A stretch of DNA of 64,000 bases from NCBI RefSeq assembly GCF_010671925.1, contig NZ_JAAHIH010000005.1, positions 1 through 64,000 on the forward strand, given 5' to 3'. Positions 62,660 to 64,000 of the stretch are shown one piece after another. Numbering within the stretch: the stretch's first letter is position 1; every line of letters begins with the position of its first letter. The DNA is from Moorena sp. SIOASIH. GTDB taxonomy: Bacteria > Cyanobacteriota > Cyanobacteriia > Cyanobacteriales > Coleofasciculaceae. A model generated the notes under the pieces. That model had not been told where the DNA came from. It saw only the letters and a list, made by a program, of their open reading frames with translations, and ran no database searches. The translations under genes were made by a program, and so were the position numbers.

Positions 62660-64000
62660 ATGAAGATTCTATTCGTTGCGGCGGAAGCAGCTCCCATCGC
62701 GAAAATTGGCGGTATGGGGGATGTAGTGGGATCATTACCCAAAACCTTGAGGCAATTGGGACAGGATGTCCGAATTTTCATGCCTTACTACGGCTTTTTG
62801 CCCGATAAAATGGAGATTCCAGAGGAACCAGTTTGGTCCGGTGATGCTATGTTTCAACACTTCAATGTGTTTGAAACCCTACTACCAAAGACTGATGTCC
62901 CGTTATACCTATTTGGTCATGCTGCCTTTGCTGGTCGCCAAATCTATTCTGGAGATGATGAAGACTGGCGATTCACCCTATTTGCCAATGGTGCAGCTGA
63001 GTTTGCTTGGAACTACTGGAAGCCTGATGTTATTCACTGCCATGATTGGCACACGGGCATGATTCCCGTTTGGATGCACCAATCATCAGATATTACCACA
63101 GTTTTCACAATTCACAACCTGGCTTATCAAGGCCCCCAGCGCTGGCGCTTAGAAGAAATTACTTGGTGTCCCTGGTATATGCAAGGTCATAATACTATGG
63201 CAGCAGCTGTACAGTATGCTAACCGGGTAAATACTGTTTCTCCCACCTACGCTCAACAAATCCAAACTCCTGAATACGGTGAGTCCTTAGAAGGTTTGCT
63301 GTCATTTATCAGTGGTAAAACTGTTGGCATTGTCAATGGTATTGATACAGAAAGTTACAATCCCGAAACCGATAACTACATTCCTCACAACTTCACCGCT
63401 GATACTCTCGACATCCGCAGCAAAAACAAAGTAGCCCTCCAGAAAGAAGTCGGTTTAGCCATCAACCCGGATACCTGTGTGATCAGTATGGTTTCCCGTT
63501 TAGTGGAACAGAAAGGGATTGACCTGCTGGTGCAAGTTTTACAGGGTTTCCTAGCTTACACCGATTGTCAATTTTTAGTCCTAGGTACGGGAGAGCGCCA
63601 CTATGAAACCCAACTGTGGGAAATCGCATCCCGCTATCCAGGACGAATGTCTGCTCAAATCCTCTATAACGATCCTCTAGCTCGACGGATCTATGCTGGT
63701 AGTGATGTATTCTTGATGCCTTCCCGCTTTGAACCCTGTGGGATTAGCCAAATGCTGGCCATGGGTTACGGCTGTATCCCCATTGTACGACGTACTGGCG
63801 GTTTGGTGGATACCGTTTCCCACCATGATCCGATCAACCAAACTGGTACGGGTTACTGCTTTGACCGCTACGAACCGTTAGATTTATATACTTGTATGGT
63901 TCGGGCTTGGGAAGGTTTCCACTACAAGAAAGAATGGCGGAGTTTGCAGCAACGAGCTATGAGCCAAGACTTTAGTTGGGAAAAGTCAGCCAGGGAATAT
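62660..64000 (+). CDS. glgA: Glycogen synthase (ADP-glucose), 3' end outside window
   Basis: 447 codons are visible from ATG 62660 (MKILFVAAEAAPIAKIGGMG), about nine tenths of a normal GlgA. The ADP-glucose binding K-x-G-G is at 15-18; HDWHTGMIP, NGIDTESYNP, SRLVEQKG and RFEPCGISQMLAMGYG are typical GT5-family motifs. It extends alpha-1,4-glucan from ADP-glucose. Cyanobacteria often have two paralogues (GlgA1 and GlgA2); I cannot assign which. No strong Shine-Dalgarno is seen. Confidence 0.95.
   Translation, partial: MKILFVAAEAAPIAKIGGMGDVVGSLPKTLRQLGQDVRIFMPYYGFLPDKMEIPEEPVWSGDAMFQHFNVFETLLPKTDVPLYLFGHAAFAGRQIYSGDDEDWRFTLFANGAAEFAWNYWKPDVIHCHDWHTGMIPVWMHQSSDITTVFTIHNLAYQGPQRWRLEEITWCPWYMQGHNTMAAAVQYANRVNTVSPTYAQQIQTPEYGESLEGLLSFISGKTVGIVNGIDTESYNPETDNYIPHNFTADTLDIRSKNKVALQKEVGLAINPDTCVISMVSRLVEQKGIDLLVQVLQGFLAYTDCQFLVLGTGERHYETQLWEIASRYPGRMSAQILYNDPLARRIYAGSDVFLMPSRFEPCGISQMLAMGYGCIPIVRRTGGLVDTVSHHDPINQTGTGYCFDRYEPLDLYTCMVRAWEGFHYKKEWRSLQQRAMSQDFSWEKSAREY

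Overview
The window reads as chromosomal DNA of a filamentous, secondary-metabolite-rich cyanobacterium, possibly a Moorena/Okeania-like marine form (inference). Supporting evidence is the HIP1 octamer GCGATCGC throughout, ycf34, CCA/hemC/argG/glgA of cyanobacterial type, modular PKS and NRPS genes, giant Ser/Thr-His kinases of the HstK type, heptamer STRR tandem repeats and very many small mobile or dispersed palindromic repeats.

Layout. (1) 1-7989: the 5' part of a modular type I PKS cluster on the minus strand, with one complete KS-AT-DH-cMT-ER-KR-ACP protein followed by the start of the next PKS. (2) 8.0-12.9 kb: an accessory zone with nested MITE/IS remnants, a possible structured RNA, a broken Uma2-type nuclease gene, a VapBC-type toxin-antitoxin pair, a 21-bp tandem array of palindromes, and an orphan DUF2281 antitoxin-like gene. 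(3) 12.96-18.66 kb: a three-gene TPR-CHAT protease / small helical protein / membrane protein operon resembling the CATRA-type conflict systems. (4) 19.2-48.7 kb: a cluster of three giant HstK-type Ser/Thr kinase-AAA-GAF-His kinase-receiver proteins plus a hybrid kinase. It is interrupted by a 4.9-kb unit (25246-30123) that carries an NRPS gene between 22-bp inverted repeats with a 5-bp target duplication, and by a TnpB-type element that decapitated a histidine kinase gene. (5) 49-64 kb: mostly housekeeping genes: CCA-adding enzyme, ycf34, DedA, argG, a SpoIID-like protein, a UrtA-like/PAS/adenylate cyclase receptor, hemC and the start of glgA.

The most unusual items are the NRPS-bearing mobile unit, whose in-silico excision restores the kinase reading frame; and a ~455-bp non-coding element present twice (30.1 and 53.3 kb). 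The two copies differ by paired substitutions in four helices, so it looks like a structured RNA. Each copy has a near-consensus sigma70 promoter at its left end, firing through the element toward the neighbouring gene on the same strand (the NRPS and argG). Other notable items are the exact 21-bp AGTACT array at 12.05-12.32 kb, an HTH gene preceded by five TAGCGCTA palindromes that recur in the promoter spacer of the 455-bp element, and several mobile or dispersed repeats sitting in frame inside protein genes.

All assignments come from reading the sequence and from memory of protein families; no database search was run.
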